A stretch of 64,000 nucleotides of DNA from Dehalococcoidia bacterium (GCA_030753265.1 JASMCQ010000047.1:22277-86276); one strand, 5' to 3'. Counted from the first letter of the stretch, positions 52,689 to 61,795 are shown. Notes: generated by a model not told the origin, from the sequence alone. Program-made: numbers and translations.

Positions 52689-54584
52689 ATGGCGATTCAA
52701 GGCGGCTACCAGGGCAAGCTGTTGGACGTGGATCTGACCAACCAACGGGTCCAGGCGGTACCGTTGCCCTCGGAGGAGGTGCTTCGCGCCTGGATCGGGG
52801 GAACAGGCTTGGGCCTCTATCTCTTGGCCGGGGAGATGACCGCCGGGATGAAGACGACAGACCCGGAAGCCCCGGTGATAATTATGACCGGGCCCTTGAC
52901 CGGGACCCTCGTCACCAGCTCCTCTAACTGGACCATGATCAACCTGCGCTACAAGCCTGATTTTGTGGTTGGCTTGAGCCAGGCCCACGGATGGTTCGGG
53001 GCGAGGCTCAAGCACGCCGGTTGGGACGGCATCATTATCCGCGGGTCCTCGGATACTCCCGTGTATCTCTGGATCGACGATGGGCAAGCGGAGCTGCGGG
53101 ATGCCGGCCCATATTGGGGCGAGGATACCTATGAGACCCCCAGACGCCTGAAGCTAGACCTGGGCGACCCGCTGAACATAAGCGTCGCCTGCATCGGCCC
53201 CGGAGGAGAGAACCTGGTGCTTGGGGCGTCGGTACGCGCCGATGGGGTGTACACCTGCGCGATGGGGGATGCGGGTATGGCGTGGGGCTCGAAAAAGCTC
53301 AAGGCCATCGCCGTCCGGGGCGTGGGGCGGGTGCCGGTGGCGAACATGGCCGCGTTCATGGATGTCTGCACGGAGTGGCGGGACAGCCTGTACGCGCAAC
53401 CCGAGCCGCCTCCGAGCAGCCAGGCCCGCTTCAAGGGTATCGCCGAGTGGGGTAAGTTCGGCGGCATCCCGGTTAAGAACTTCACCGAGCCCGAGTCGGC
53501 CGGGGCCTGGTGCGACTCTCTGAAACAGGACCTGGCCAAGTGGAAGATCCGCCCCGTGGGCTCCTGGCAGTGTGACATGGCCTGCCACCACGAGACCGTG
53601 GTTACGACCGGCCCCCTCGCGGGTAGCACCGCGGCCGGGTTCGGCGCGGAGGTCTTTGAAGAGGTGGGGCCCAACGTCGGCATCATGGATGCGGGGACAA
53701 GCATGGCCATCGCGGGCTTGGTGGACGGCTTGGGTATCCACTCCGGGGAGGTGCCAAGGGCCATAGCCATGCTCATGGAGGGGTTCAACACCGGCCGTGT
53801 AACGCTGGAGGATACCGAAGGCATTGACCTCACCTGGGGAAACCACGAGGCGGTCATCGATCTTCTGTACAAGGCGGCTCACCGCGAGGGCATCGGCAAT
53901 ATCATAGCTGGCGGGATGCGGGAGACGGGGAGAAAATTCGGGATTGAAGACCTGGCGGTCCACATGCGGGGAGTCGGTTTCCAAGGGCATGACTTCCGCC
54001 ACCATCCGGTCGCGCTCTTTTCCAAGCATATCGTGTCCCAAGCGGGGTCGGCCCCCCAGTTTCCTTCCGGCTTGTACCGGGGCTCCGCCGCTCGGGCGAA
54101 TAGCGGCGAGCCGGACATCGGCTACACCGAGACCCTCCCCCTCGACATCGTTGAAGGGGTCGGCGAGCCTACGTTCAAGGGCCAGTGTCTGAAGCTGTGG
54201 AGGGACTGCATCGGCGTTTGCGAGTTCGCGATGGGTACGATCGAGGGCAACCTGGACCTCAATATGGCGGCCATCGATGCCGCCGTGGGATGGGACCCCC
54301 TCAATCGGGCGGAGGCCCTGCTGGTCGGGGAACGTGTCGTCAACCTGCAGCGCCTCATTTCCTTCTATCGGGGCTATCAACCCGAATCGGACTTCGACAT
54401 TAGCGAGCGCCTCCTTTCCCTTCCCAGTGGGCCCGTCAGCGGCCAGGCGTCCAATCTGGGTCCGTACCTGGAGAAATGGCGCGGGGAATACTACCGGGCC
54501 GCCGGGTGGGACTCGGAGACGGGCCAGCCCAATACTGAAACCCTCCAGCGGGTAGGGCTGGGCGGCTTCGGATTTGGCCGGTGA
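52689..54584 (+). CDS. Aldehyde:ferredoxin oxidoreductase (AOR) family tungsten/molybdenum enzyme
   Basis: A 631-aa AOR-family protein: an N-terminal domain with GYQGKLLDVDLTNQRV and RAWIGGTGLGLYLL, then the pterin-binding WGSKKLKAIAVRGVG, and two helical domains. AOR enzymes hold a W- or Mo-bis-pterin and one [4Fe-4S] cluster bound by CxxCxxxC plus a later Cys. Here the site reads SWQCDMACHHE, so the first ligand position is Ser292, followed by Cys295, Cys299 and a later candidate Cys511 in DCIGVCEF. The cluster could use Ser or another ligand, or be absent. An AGGAGGT site precedes the ATG. Its likely role is oxidation or reduction of an aldehyde/acid coupled to ferredoxin. Confidence 0.87.
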   Translation: MAIQGGYQGKLLDVDLTNQRVQAVPLPSEEVLRAWIGGTGLGLYLLAGEMTAGMKTTDPEAPVIIMTGPLTGTLVTSSSNWTMINLRYKPDFVVGLSQAHGWFGARLKHAGWDGIIIRGSSDTPVYLWIDDGQAELRDAGPYWGEDTYETPRRLKLDLGDPLNISVACIGPGGENLVLGASVRADGVYTCAMGDAGMAWGSKKLKAIAVRGVGRVPVANMAAFMDVCTEWRDSLYAQPEPPPSSQARFKGIAEWGKFGGIPVKNFTEPESAGAWCDSLKQDLAKWKIRPVGSWQCDMACHHETVVTTGPLAGSTAAGFGAEVFEEVGPNVGIMDAGTSMAIAGLVDGLGIHSGEVPRAIAMLMEGFNTGRVTLEDTEGIDLTWGNHEAVIDLLYKAAHREGIGNIIAGGMRETGRKFGIEDLAVHMRGVGFQGHDFRHHPVALFSKHIVSQAGSAPQFPSGLYRGSAARANSGEPDIGYTETLPLDIVEGVGEPTFKGQCLKLWRDCIGVCEFAMGTIEGNLDLNMAAIDAAVGWDPLNRAEALLVGERVVNLQRLISFYRGYQPESDFDISERLLSLPSGPVSGQASNLGPYLEKWRGEYYRAAGWDSETGQPNTETLQRVGLGGFGFGR

Positions 54585-54885
54585 TAACATTCTTGACCCT
54601 TACCCGGAAGCTTGGCCGGAGAAACCTGAAGAGACGCCCTGCCCGTGGTGCGAGAATTCGGACGAGATAATTGGGGCAGGACTCTCGCGGACATCCCGGT
54701 CCGAGTTTCCGGGTCCACTTCACTCGTCACCGGTCTGCGCCGTCGCTCCAAATCAGGAATTGGTCCGGCTGATCTTGGGTGCAATGGGGACCGGGGGAGT
54801 CTCATCGAGGAGATGGGCGGCGAGTGGCCCGACCTCGAACCACAACGTGGTCCGGGGGGCCCATTTCAGCTAGGTTGGAGGATAC
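54585..54885. other. Gap after AOR gene, possible remnant of a MoaD-like gene
   Basis: No intact gene is visible. A frame from 54645 contains GSLIEEMGGEWPDL, which faintly resembles the helix of MoaD-like pterin-sulfur carriers that often follow AOR genes, but the C-terminal GG is missing. I treat it as unsupported. Confidence 0.3.
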
Positions 54886-56118
54886 ATGAACAGCGGACCT
54901 GACGATAGGAAGGGTCCTTTGGACGGCATACGCGTCATCGACTGGACCGTGTTTGAGTTTGGCCCGGTGTCGACAATGATGCTGGCCGACCTGGGGGCCG
55001 AAGTCATCAAGGTTGAGTCGCTGGACGGCGACCCCGGGCGGCAGTTTCACCGGATCAGCAGTATCGATTCCGAGCTGCCTCAAGGGCTCAACGCCTACTT
55101 TGAGGGACAGAACCGCCAGAAGCTGGGCATCGCCCTGGACCTGAAGAACCCCAAGGGCGTCGAGATAATGTACCAGCTGGTGGAGAAGTCCGACGTGTTT
55201 GTGGAGAACTTTCGCCAGGGCGTCGCCGAGCGGCTGGGCCTGGGGTACGACGACCTTGTAAAGCACAATCCCAAGATAGTCTACGGCTCGGCCTCGGGCT
55301 ATGGCCCAGAGGGCCCGGACTCGCACAAGCCCGCGTTTGCCCTGACCGGCGAGGCGCGATCGGGCGCCCTCTCCTGGGCGGGACCGGACGATGACACACC
55401 CTACGCCATTGGCATCGCCGACCACATCGCCGGCATCATGCTCTCCTACGGCGTTCTGGGCGCCATAATCGCCAGAGAAAGGTTCGGCATCGGCCAGAAG
55501 GTGGATGTCTCCCACCTGGGAGCCATGATCTGGGGCCGGGGGATGCAAAATGGCATCTCCTTGCTGACCAACCGGGAGTTCCGGCGGACGGACCGAAAGG
55601 AGGCCGGGAACATCCTTTGGAACTACTACCGGTGCCAGGACGGCCGGTGGATGGCCTTCTCCATGGGACGGGGAGACCGTTACTGGCCGACCTTCTGCCG
55701 GGCGATAGGCATGCCCCAACTCATCGACGACGAGCGTTTCAACAGCATGGATGCCCGCCGGGATAACCGCCGGGCGCTAATCGAGTTGTTGGACGAGGTC
55801 TTTATCACCAAGACCAGCGGCCAGTGGGACCGGATTCTAGCCGAGGGTGGCGACCTGATCTACGGGTGTGTGCAGAACACCCTGGACCTCGTGAACGATC
55901 CCCAGGTCATCGCCAACAACTATATCGTCGACTTCGACCATCCGGTGCTCGGCCCCACCAAGTGGCTCCAAACGCCCGTCACCTACACCAAGACCCCCCT
56001 TTCGACCAGGAAGATGGCCCCAGCCCAGGGCGAGAACACCGAACAGGTCCTGATCGAGCTCTTGGGCTACACCTGGGACGACATCGAGACCCTGCACGAC
56101 GAAGGGGTGATCCTCTAG
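54886..56118 (+). CDS. CaiB/BaiF family (class III) CoA-transferase
   Basis: A 410-aa CoA-transferase with a good GGAGG site. It shows IRVIDWTVFEFGPVSTMMLADLG in two parts, AEVIKVESLDGDPGR, NRQKLGIALDLKNPKG, VFVENFRQGV and the catalytic Asp179 in GIADHIAG. Length and C-terminal domain are normal. It lies downstream of the AOR gene and upstream of a DUF35-thiolase pair, so it may activate an acid produced or used by these enzymes. Confidence 0.9.
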   Translation: MNSGPDDRKGPLDGIRVIDWTVFEFGPVSTMMLADLGAEVIKVESLDGDPGRQFHRISSIDSELPQGLNAYFEGQNRQKLGIALDLKNPKGVEIMYQLVEKSDVFVENFRQGVAERLGLGYDDLVKHNPKIVYGSASGYGPEGPDSHKPAFALTGEARSGALSWAGPDDDTPYAIGIADHIAGIMLSYGVLGAIIARERFGIGQKVDVSHLGAMIWGRGMQNGISLLTNREFRRTDRKEAGNILWNYYRCQDGRWMAFSMGRGDRYWPTFCRAIGMPQLIDDERFNSMDARRDNRRALIELLDEVFITKTSGQWDRILAEGGDLIYGCVQNTLDLVNDPQVIANNYIVDFDHPVLGPTKWLQTPVTYTKTPLSTRKMAPAQGENTEQVLIELLGYTWDDIETLHDEGVIL

Positions 56119-56153
56119 GGCACGTGGCCCGAATCGTGGCTTTGCCTCAAAAC

Positions 56154-56253
56154 TGTCATTCCGAGGAGCGAAGCGACGAGGAATCTGGTTCGGGGTTCCT
56201 CGATTGGAGCCCGGACCCACCACCCCAGACCCCTCAATTCATTCGGGGTGACA
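56154..56253. mobile_element. 100-bp derivative of the GIY-YIG element (MITE-like)
   Basis: The left end TGTCATTCCGAG followed by GAGCGAAGCGACGAGGAA and the right end GACCCCTCAATTCATTCGGG followed by GTGACA match the two ends of the 386-bp elements at 34540 and 35026. The nuclease gene is absent, so the ends are only about 40 bases apart. This looks like a non-autonomous copy. Confidence 0.6.
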
Positions 56254-56462
56254 TTGTCCAGAGTACTTTTGAGGCAACGCCCCAAATCGTGGGTTGGAAG
56301 GAGAGGAAGGCCACGGATAAGAACAGAACTCTCGGCTAGCTGCCTGTCCGAATTTCTGATTCCATCTCACCCAGCGTCCGGCTCGTTGTTGGTGACTCCT
56401 CTGGTTGCCATTTTCCTGGTTGGCCCCCTACCGCATTTCCAGCGGGACTTTGTTCCATAACT

Positions 56463-56491
56463 TTGACATATTCCGAAAATGTGAATATTGT
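56463..56491 (+). promoter_or_regulatory. Predicted promoter of the DUF35-thiolase pair
   Basis: Perfect TTGACA (56463-56468), a 17-base spacer and TATTGT (56486-56491), 61 bases before the start at 56553. It lies in the 434-base gap 56119-56552, which otherwise holds the element at 56154 and no gene. Confidence 0.6.
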
Positions 56492-56552
56492 GGACCAAGC
56501 ATAATTTCTCTTTTTCGATTGCGCTCCGAAAATATCCAGCATGGAGGGAGAC

Positions 56553-56963
56553 ATGGTAAAGCAGGGTGTGACGCCCGATGAATTGACGAAACCCTTTTGG
56601 AAGGCCGCCAACGAAGGGCGGCTGGTCATCCAGAACTGTAAATCCTGCAACCGGCTTCAGCATCCGCCGGCAGCGGAATGCAGTCAGTGTGGTTCCGGTG
56701 AAAACGTGGAGTGGAAGCAGATGAGTGGGCGGGGCAAGATATACAACTATGGAGTGGTATACGATTGCCCCATCAAGTCGCTTCAAGAGGATCAGCCGTT
56801 CAACCTCGCGGTCATCATGTTGGACGATGACCCGGATATTCAGATGTACTCTCACCTACCCGGAACTCCGGTGGACGAGGTCCCGGTGGGGGCCAGCGTA
56901 GAGGTTGTGTTCGAGGCCACCGCAAACGGCCAGAAGGTCCCCGAGTGGCGGGTAGCGGGCTAG
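56553..56963 (+). CDS. DUF35 / Zn-ribbon and OB-fold acyl-CoA-binding protein
   Basis: A 136-aa protein; the ATG at 56553 is chosen because GGAGGG lies just before it, between the two candidate ATGs. It has a helical start (FWKAANEGRLVIQNCKSC), a four-Cys zinc ribbon (CKSCNRLQHPP..CSQCGS) and an OB fold (GRGKIYNYGVVYD, FNLAVIMLDDDP). Such proteins bind acyl-CoA and pair with a thiolase-fold protein, as in the ChsH2-Ltp2 aldolase of steroid side-chain degradation. The thiolase-like gene follows by 57 bases, which supports a complex. Confidence 0.85.
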   Translation: MVKQGVTPDELTKPFWKAANEGRLVIQNCKSCNRLQHPPAAECSQCGSGENVEWKQMSGRGKIYNYGVVYDCPIKSLQEDQPFNLAVIMLDDDPDIQMYSHLPGTPVDEVPVGASVEVVFEATANGQKVPEWRVAG

Positions 56964-57020
56964 ACCCGCTCTCTTTCTTTCTTTACAGTCACGTTAAAAC
57001 CTTGCGATAAGGAGTGAACA

Positions 57021-58352
57021 ATGACCACCCAAAATGCTCCGGAATCAATGCATCGAACCACGGAGGGACTGGGGGTTTGGGAACACCGTGGGAAGGTAGC
57101 AGCCGTCGGCGTCGGGCACTCTCCGACCTCCCGGCGCTGGGACGGGACACCCGGAAAAACCGTGGGCGCGAACAGCATCCTGGCCCTCAGGAGAGCTATT
57201 GAAGACGCGGGTGTCTCGCCCGACCAGATCGACGGCTTGGTTCTCGACACCGTGACCACCACGGGGGCTCACTGGCAGGCGGGCGACCCAATTCCCATGG
57301 ATGTCGTCAACGCCTACAATCCCACCGACGATCCCCTGGACGGCATCGCCAAGCTGAGCGCCGAGTGGATCTTGAAGAACATGCCGGAACTCAAGAACGT
57401 CACGTTCACCATGAACGGTCCGGGATGTATGTCCCACGCCATCGTCGTTGCCGCCCAGGCTGTTGGTGAGGGCCGCACCCACACCTGCCTGGTGCTCAAG
57501 GGTTGGCATAACCTGGAAGGCCGGTACAACCAAGCAGGCGTCAGCGCCTCGGATGTAGTCTCCGGCACCTACGCGGTTGGCCCGGGGCGAACTATCTGGG
57601 GTCCTCCGGGGTCCTGGGGCACGGCCTTGCAATTCGCCCAGTACTGCACCCAGTACGGCAAATCCCACGACATGATGGCCCCCTTCATGGCGAACTCAAG
57701 AAGGAACGGCCTGATGTTCCCGGAGGGGTACTGGTACCAGCACCGGCCCGAGCAACTGACCGTGGAGGACTACCTGGCCGCCCGGTGGATAGCCAAGCCG
57801 GCAAACCTCTTCGACAACGACATACCGATCATGGTTTCGGGGGCCTACCTCTTCACGACCGCCGAGCGGGCCAAGGACATGAAGCAGAAGCCCGTCTACG
57901 TCCTCGGCCATTCGTCGAGCCGGGGTAAACCCAGGAGCCTCACTCCAACACTGGCGGAGGTCCAGGCGGAAACCGGCAGTTCCGGGAAGAAGACCCTGGA
58001 GGCCGCCGGGATCACCTCAGCCGATCTCTCCTTCGAAAACCTGTATGACGGCTTTGCCCTGTTCCACCAGTTTCACGTTGAGGGCATCGGCTACCGGGGC
58101 ATGAAATTTGGGGATGCCCTGGACTTCTACCAGACGGATATCAGTATCGAGGGGAAGAACCCCATTTCCCCCAGCGGCGGCAACGTCGGAAGCGGCCGGA
58201 GCCGTTTCTGGATGCATACCGACTGCATCCAGCAGATACAGGGACGGGCCGGGGCTCGATCACTCACCGGGGTGAAGCCTGAGATCGGTGTCTCCGGCGG
58301 CCCCATGCCGATGGGCGGCAACTTCACCATCTGGAGCGCGACCCCGGACTAG
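57021..58352 (+). CDS. Thiolase-fold lipid-transfer/SCP-x-like acyltransferase or aldolase
   Basis: A 443-aa thiolase-superfamily protein with an AAGGAGTG site. The N-terminal half has the RAIEDAGVSPDQIDGLVLD pattern, MNGPGCMSHAIVVAAQAV with Cys136 at the nucleophile position, and a typical C-terminal half with ENLYDGFALFHQFHVEGIGY and NPSGG-like SPSGGNVGSGRS. The family includes SCP-x thiolases and Ltp aldolases that need a DUF35 partner; one is encoded directly upstream. Either C-C cleavage of an acyl-CoA or retro-aldol cleavage is possible. Stop is just before a palindromic repeat. Confidence 0.87.
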   Translation: MTTQNAPESMHRTTEGLGVWEHRGKVAAVGVGHSPTSRRWDGTPGKTVGANSILALRRAIEDAGVSPDQIDGLVLDTVTTTGAHWQAGDPIPMDVVNAYNPTDDPLDGIAKLSAEWILKNMPELKNVTFTMNGPGCMSHAIVVAAQAVGEGRTHTCLVLKGWHNLEGRYNQAGVSASDVVSGTYAVGPGRTIWGPPGSWGTALQFAQYCTQYGKSHDMMAPFMANSRRNGLMFPEGYWYQHRPEQLTVEDYLAARWIAKPANLFDNDIPIMVSGAYLFTTAERAKDMKQKPVYVLGHSSSRGKPRSLTPTLAEVQAETGSSGKKTLEAAGITSADLSFENLYDGFALFHQFHVEGIGYRGMKFGDALDFYQTDISIEGKNPISPSGGNVGSGRSRFWMHTDCIQQIQGRAGARSLTGVKPEIGVSGGPMPMGGNFTIWSATPD

Positions 58353-58422
58353 GCCGCGCGGGAACCTGCCGGAACGTTTACTCATACCGAGCAGTGGGCA
58401 AGTTGCGAAATGTTGTGAGGAG

Positions 58423-58468
58423 AAATCCCCCTCGGTCCCCCTTTGCAAAGGGGGATGTAGGGGGATTT
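58423..58468. repeat. Dispersed palindromic repeat (CCCCCTTT family), copy 2
   Basis: CCCCCTTT-GC-AAAGGGGG core with AAATCCCCC and GGGGGATTT arms. The layout matches copy 1 at 10445-10490, 48 kb away. Confidence 0.75.
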
Positions 58469-58543
58469 GGCCCGTATTCAGGCTTTCGATCAGATTTATC
58501 TGGCCGCGGAGGCTACCACAGGATAGGGGGAGGAACCTACTTG

Positions 58544-58915
58544 GTGATACTGATAAGTTTTGACATAGATGGGACCTTGGAAGTAGGTGACCCCCCTGGA
58601 ATCCTGACCATGGAAATGGTGAGAAGGGCCAAAGAGAAAGGCTATTTGATCGGCAGTTGCTCCGACCGTCCACTCAGCGCGCAGAGGGTCATTTGGGACC
58701 AGCACAACATACCGGTGGAATTTGTCTCCTCGAAACACCAGCTCCCTGAGGTAAAGGCCAAGTTCGAGGCGGATATTTACTACCATATTGGAGATAGAGA
58801 GGACCTGGACAAGAAGCCCGCGCTGGAGGCGGGCTTCGAGTTCCTCTGGCCGGAAGAAGCGGCTGAGAAGGCCTGGTTCCTCTCCGACGCCGATCCCGGA
58901 CTGGCTTCCGGCTGA
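58544..58915 (+). CDS. Small HAD-like hydrolase
   Basis: A 123-aa HAD-fold protein. Motif I is ISFDIDGTLE with Asp7 and Asp9; a Ser/Arg segment CSDRPLS follows; YYHIGDREDLD is motif IV. The length is too short for a cap domain, so this is a minimal, C0-type HAD. The GTG at 58544 (with GGGGAGGAA ten bases before) is taken as start; the TTG directly before it is also possible. The activity may be a phosphatase or lost. It follows a palindromic repeat and stands alone. Confidence 0.75.
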   Translation: MILISFDIDGTLEVGDPPGILTMEMVRRAKEKGYLIGSCSDRPLSAQRVIWDQHNIPVEFVSSKHQLPEVKAKFEADIYYHIGDREDLDKKPALEAGFEFLWPEEAAEKAWFLSDADPGLASG

Positions 58916-59038
58916 CACCCCTTCCGGGGCTGGGGCGCCTCACCCTCTCTCGCGCCGGCGTCAAGCGTGGCCGGTAAGCTGCGCACCCGCCGTCAGGGCG
59001 AACCGGGTGATCGTCCCGGCTATTCTCGAATCCGGGTG

Positions 59039-60397
59039 CTAGCTGAAGTCCGGGGGCGAAAGGTTGACTCCCAGGACCGTCTCGCACCAGCGGGCGGCGG
59101 CGAAGAGGTTCCCTTCTTCCAGCGGTAGGCCGGCGAGTTGGACTGCCAGGGGCATCCCGGACTGGCTGAGACCGGACGGCAGCGTGATGGTGGGCAGCCC
59201 GCTGGAGGTCCAGGGTACCTGGAAGGCCGGGTCGCCGGTGGTGCTCACGTCCGGGGGGGCCGGAGCCGGGGTGGCCGACGTCAGCACCACGTCTACCTGC
59301 TTCACCATCTGGATCATGTCTTGGCGGAACTGGCGGCGCAGCCGCTGGGCCTGAACGTAGCGCACTCCCGGTATCAGCATCCCCATCTCGATTGCCGACC
59401 GGATCTTGGGCCCGTAATCGTCGGCCCGGCGCCGGAACGACTCCTCGTGAAAAGAGGCGGCCTCTACGTTGCCGACGATGCGCTGGCAGGCATGGGCGGT
59501 GGCGAAGCTCTCGGGAAGACTGACTTCCTCCACTTTGGCGCCCGCCTCGGCCAGTTGCCGGACGATTGCCTCGGTGTGGGTCCGCACCTCGGGGGTCGAT
59601 TGCTCGTCGAAGAACCCCTTGGCCAGGCCGATCCGCGGGGGACGCCCCAGCGCCTCCATCTGCTGAAGGTAATCCGGCACAGGCTGGGTGGCCGATCCGG
59701 GGTCGTTGGGGTCGTGGCCGGCCATCACCTGGAGCATAAGGGCCGCGTCCGTCACCGTGCGGACCAGGATACCCACGGTGTCCAGGGACCAACTGAGGGG
59801 CACCACGCCGTAGCGGCTGATTCTGCCGTAGGTGGGCTTCAGTCCCACGATGCCGTTGTAGGCGGCCGGGCGGCAGGTGGAGCCGCCCGTTTGTGAGCCC
59901 AGGGCAGCCGGACACATCCTGGTGGCCACGGCCACCGAGGAGCCGCTGCTGGAACCGCCGGGGGTGTGGGCCGGGTTCCAGGGGCTGATCGTTGGGGAGG
60001 GGTCGCTGCTGGCGAACTCGGTTGTCACCGCTTTGCCCAGAATGATACCGCCGGCCTGCCGGATCCGGGCCACCGACGTTGCGTCGAAGCCGGGCACGAA
60101 TTCAGCGTAGATGGGGGAGCAGGCGGTGGTCTTCATCCCTTCGGTATAGAAGATGTCTTTCAGCCCCACCGGCACGCCGTGGATTGGGCCCCGGGGCCCC
60201 GTCCGGTCCAGCTCCAGCTCCAGTTCGCGGGCGGTGCCCAGGACTTCCTCCCGGTCTATGGTTACCCACGCTCGTAGCGAGGGGTCCAGGGCATCGATCC
60301 GCTCCAGCAGGGATTGGGCCAAGGTTACCGGCGAGAGCGTTCGTTGGCGTATCTGTTGCGCCGCCTGGGCAACGGTGAGACCGAATGGTTCCGCCAT
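59039..60397 (-). CDS. Amidase signature family enzyme
   Basis: A 452-aa amidase starting at the ATG 60397, which has AAAGGAG seven bases upstream; the frame is open nine codons further. The triad is Lys80 in VPVGLKDIF, Ser149 in GGSSSGSS and Ser173 in GSQTGGSTCRPAAYNG. It is the closest relative of the gene at 35615 and has the standard Gly before the nucleophile. A 62-aa small gene lies 131 bases upstream on the same strand and resembles the GatC/AtzG-like partners of such amidases. Substrate unknown. Confidence 0.92.
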   Translation of the reverse strand: MAEPFGLTVAQAAQQIRQRTLSPVTLAQSLLERIDALDPSLRAWVTIDREEVLGTARELELELDRTGPRGPIHGVPVGLKDIFYTEGMKTTACSPIYAEFVPGFDATSVARIRQAGGIILGKAVTTEFASSDPSPTISPWNPAHTPGGSSSGSSVAVATRMCPAALGSQTGGSTCRPAAYNGIVGLKPTYGRISRYGVVPLSWSLDTVGILVRTVTDAALMLQVMAGHDPNDPGSATQPVPDYLQQMEALGRPPRIGLAKGFFDEQSTPEVRTHTEAIVRQLAEAGAKVEEVSLPESFATAHACQRIVGNVEAASFHEESFRRRADDYGPKIRSAIEMGMLIPGVRYVQAQRLRRQFRQDMIQMVKQVDVVLTSATPAPAPPDVSTTGDPAFQVPWTSSGLPTITLPSGLSQSGMPLAVQLAGLPLEEGNLFAAARWCETVLGVNLSPPDFS

Positions 60398-60528
60398 AGC
60401 TGGCTCCTTTAGCGCTGAGGACACGGAGAGGCCGGAGGAGCATCAACGGCTAGCTCCCTGCTTCAACTCTCACCGCGTGATCAGGGGTGGATCTTCTCCG
60501 GGGTTGTGCCGGTGGCTACTGCCGGTGG

Positions 60529-60717
60529 TTACTGATAAAAGCCGGGTTCCAGGTCCCGTTGCGGCAGGTTGCGGCTAACCTCCCACAAGCGGCGGGCCGT
60601 CGCCTCAACCGAGGAGCTGATCGCCTTGGCTCGCTCCTCTCCCCAGAGGGCCTTCGCCTGCTCGGTCAATTCGCGCAGGACCTCGTCGAGAGGTGCATCC
60701 GGGCGCATGCTCACCAT
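60529..60717 (-). CDS. GatC/AtzG-like small subunit of amidase (probable)
   Basis: A 62-aa helical protein with a strong GGGAGGA site before the ATG at 60717. It reads LTEQAKALWGEERAKAISSS early and LWEVSRNLPQRDLEPGFYQ at the end. The closing pattern of Leu-rich helix, short linker and DxEPxF is that of small proteins that wrap around signature amidases, as GatC does with GatA. Its position directly upstream of the amidase gene supports this. The match was made by eye. Confidence 0.6.
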   Translation of the reverse strand: MVSMRPDAPLDEVLRELTEQAKALWGEERAKAISSSVEATARRLWEVSRNLPQRDLEPGFYQ

Positions 60718-60847
60718 TGTAGTCCTCCCTCGTGGTCCAGGCTCCCGACCGCTTTTCGGGAGGACTGGCTAGTCTCACCAGCGTGACGGGGCGGATTATA
60801 GCCGCCCGGTGTTGTGGGGTCAACAATATGCATCGCCTCTTCCATGC

Positions 60848-60856
60848 TGGTATAAT
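60848..60856 (+). promoter_or_regulatory. Predicted extended -10 promoter of the SMP-30 gene
   Basis: TGGTATAAT is a perfect extended -10 element 40 bases before the ATG at 60896; no -35 is obvious. Confidence 0.6.
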
Positions 60857-60895
60857 CCCGCCATCAATTTTAGTCCAAACACGCGGAGGTCCATC

Positions 60896-61795
60896 ATGGC
60901 TGGAGACCTGTTCGGCATCCTGGAGTCTGGTGAACACACTCGTCTGGCCACCGGCCTCGGTGGCACCGAAGGCCCCCTGTGGCATCCCGAGGGTTACCTC
61001 ACCTTCGTGGATATGCGGGGGAGCCGCCTTCTCCGCTGGGACGCCAAAGGCGGCGTGTCGGTGGTCCGGGAGAACACCGGAGAGGGCAACGGCTGCACCC
61101 TGGACCGCCAGGGCCGCCTGCTCATGTGCGAGGGAGCGGACAACCGGCGGGTTACCCGAATGGATTCCGATGGCTCCGTGACCCCGATCGCCGAGCGATG
61201 GCAGGGCAAACGGCTCAACAAACCCAACGACGTTGTCTGCCGGTCCGACGGCAGCATCTACTTCACCGATCCGGGCTTGCGGGTCCCCCCGGAGAAGCGT
61301 GAGTACGAGTTCTCCGGGGTGTTCCGCATCTCGCCCGATGGGGAGGTCCACCTGGCAACGGACGGGTGCGAGTATCCCAACGGGCTCGGCTTTTCTCCCG
61401 ACGAGTCGGTCCTCTACGTGGCGATCAGCCGGCTGGACGAGCGGTGCTTCAAAGAGGCGGAAGAGAAAGCGGTCTGCACCCACCGGAAGATACGGGCCTT
61501 CGACGTGGCCGCCGACGGTACCCTGAGTAACAACCGGGTCTTCGCCGACATGTCGTCGGCGGAGGAAGGCGTCCCCGACGGCATGAAAGTGGATACCGAA
61601 GGCCGGGTTTTCTGCACCGGCTCCGGCGGTATCTGGGTCTTCGACTCAGCAGGCAACCACCTCGGCGTGATTCGAGGACCGGAAGTTCCGCGCAACGTTG
61701 CTTTCGGCGGGCCGGACTTTCGCACCTTGTACACCACGCCCGGCACGTCTTTGTACAGCGTCCAGATGAAGACGCCGGGCCTCGGAGCCTTCTGA
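60896..61795 (+). CDS. SMP-30/gluconolactonase family lactonase
   Basis: A 299-aa six-bladed beta-propeller. The divalent metal ligands are at the expected positions: Glu25 in GGTEGPLWH, Asn162 in CEYPNGLGFS and Asp228 in GVPDGMKVD; Asn111 in NKPNDVV is the substrate-contact residue. Such enzymes hydrolyse sugar lactones. The ATG at 60896 has GGAGG upstream and a promoter; the frame is open further but not conserved. It could work with acid-sugar enzymes such as the enolase-family protein elsewhere in the window. Confidence 0.9.
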   Translation: MAGDLFGILESGEHTRLATGLGGTEGPLWHPEGYLTFVDMRGSRLLRWDAKGGVSVVRENTGEGNGCTLDRQGRLLMCEGADNRRVTRMDSDGSVTPIAERWQGKRLNKPNDVVCRSDGSIYFTDPGLRVPPEKREYEFSGVFRISPDGEVHLATDGCEYPNGLGFSPDESVLYVAISRLDERCFKEAEEKAVCTHRKIRAFDVAADGTLSNNRVFADMSSAEEGVPDGMKVDTEGRVFCTGSGGIWVFDSAGNHLGVIRGPEVPRNVAFGGPDFRTLYTTPGTSLYSVQMKTPGLGAF

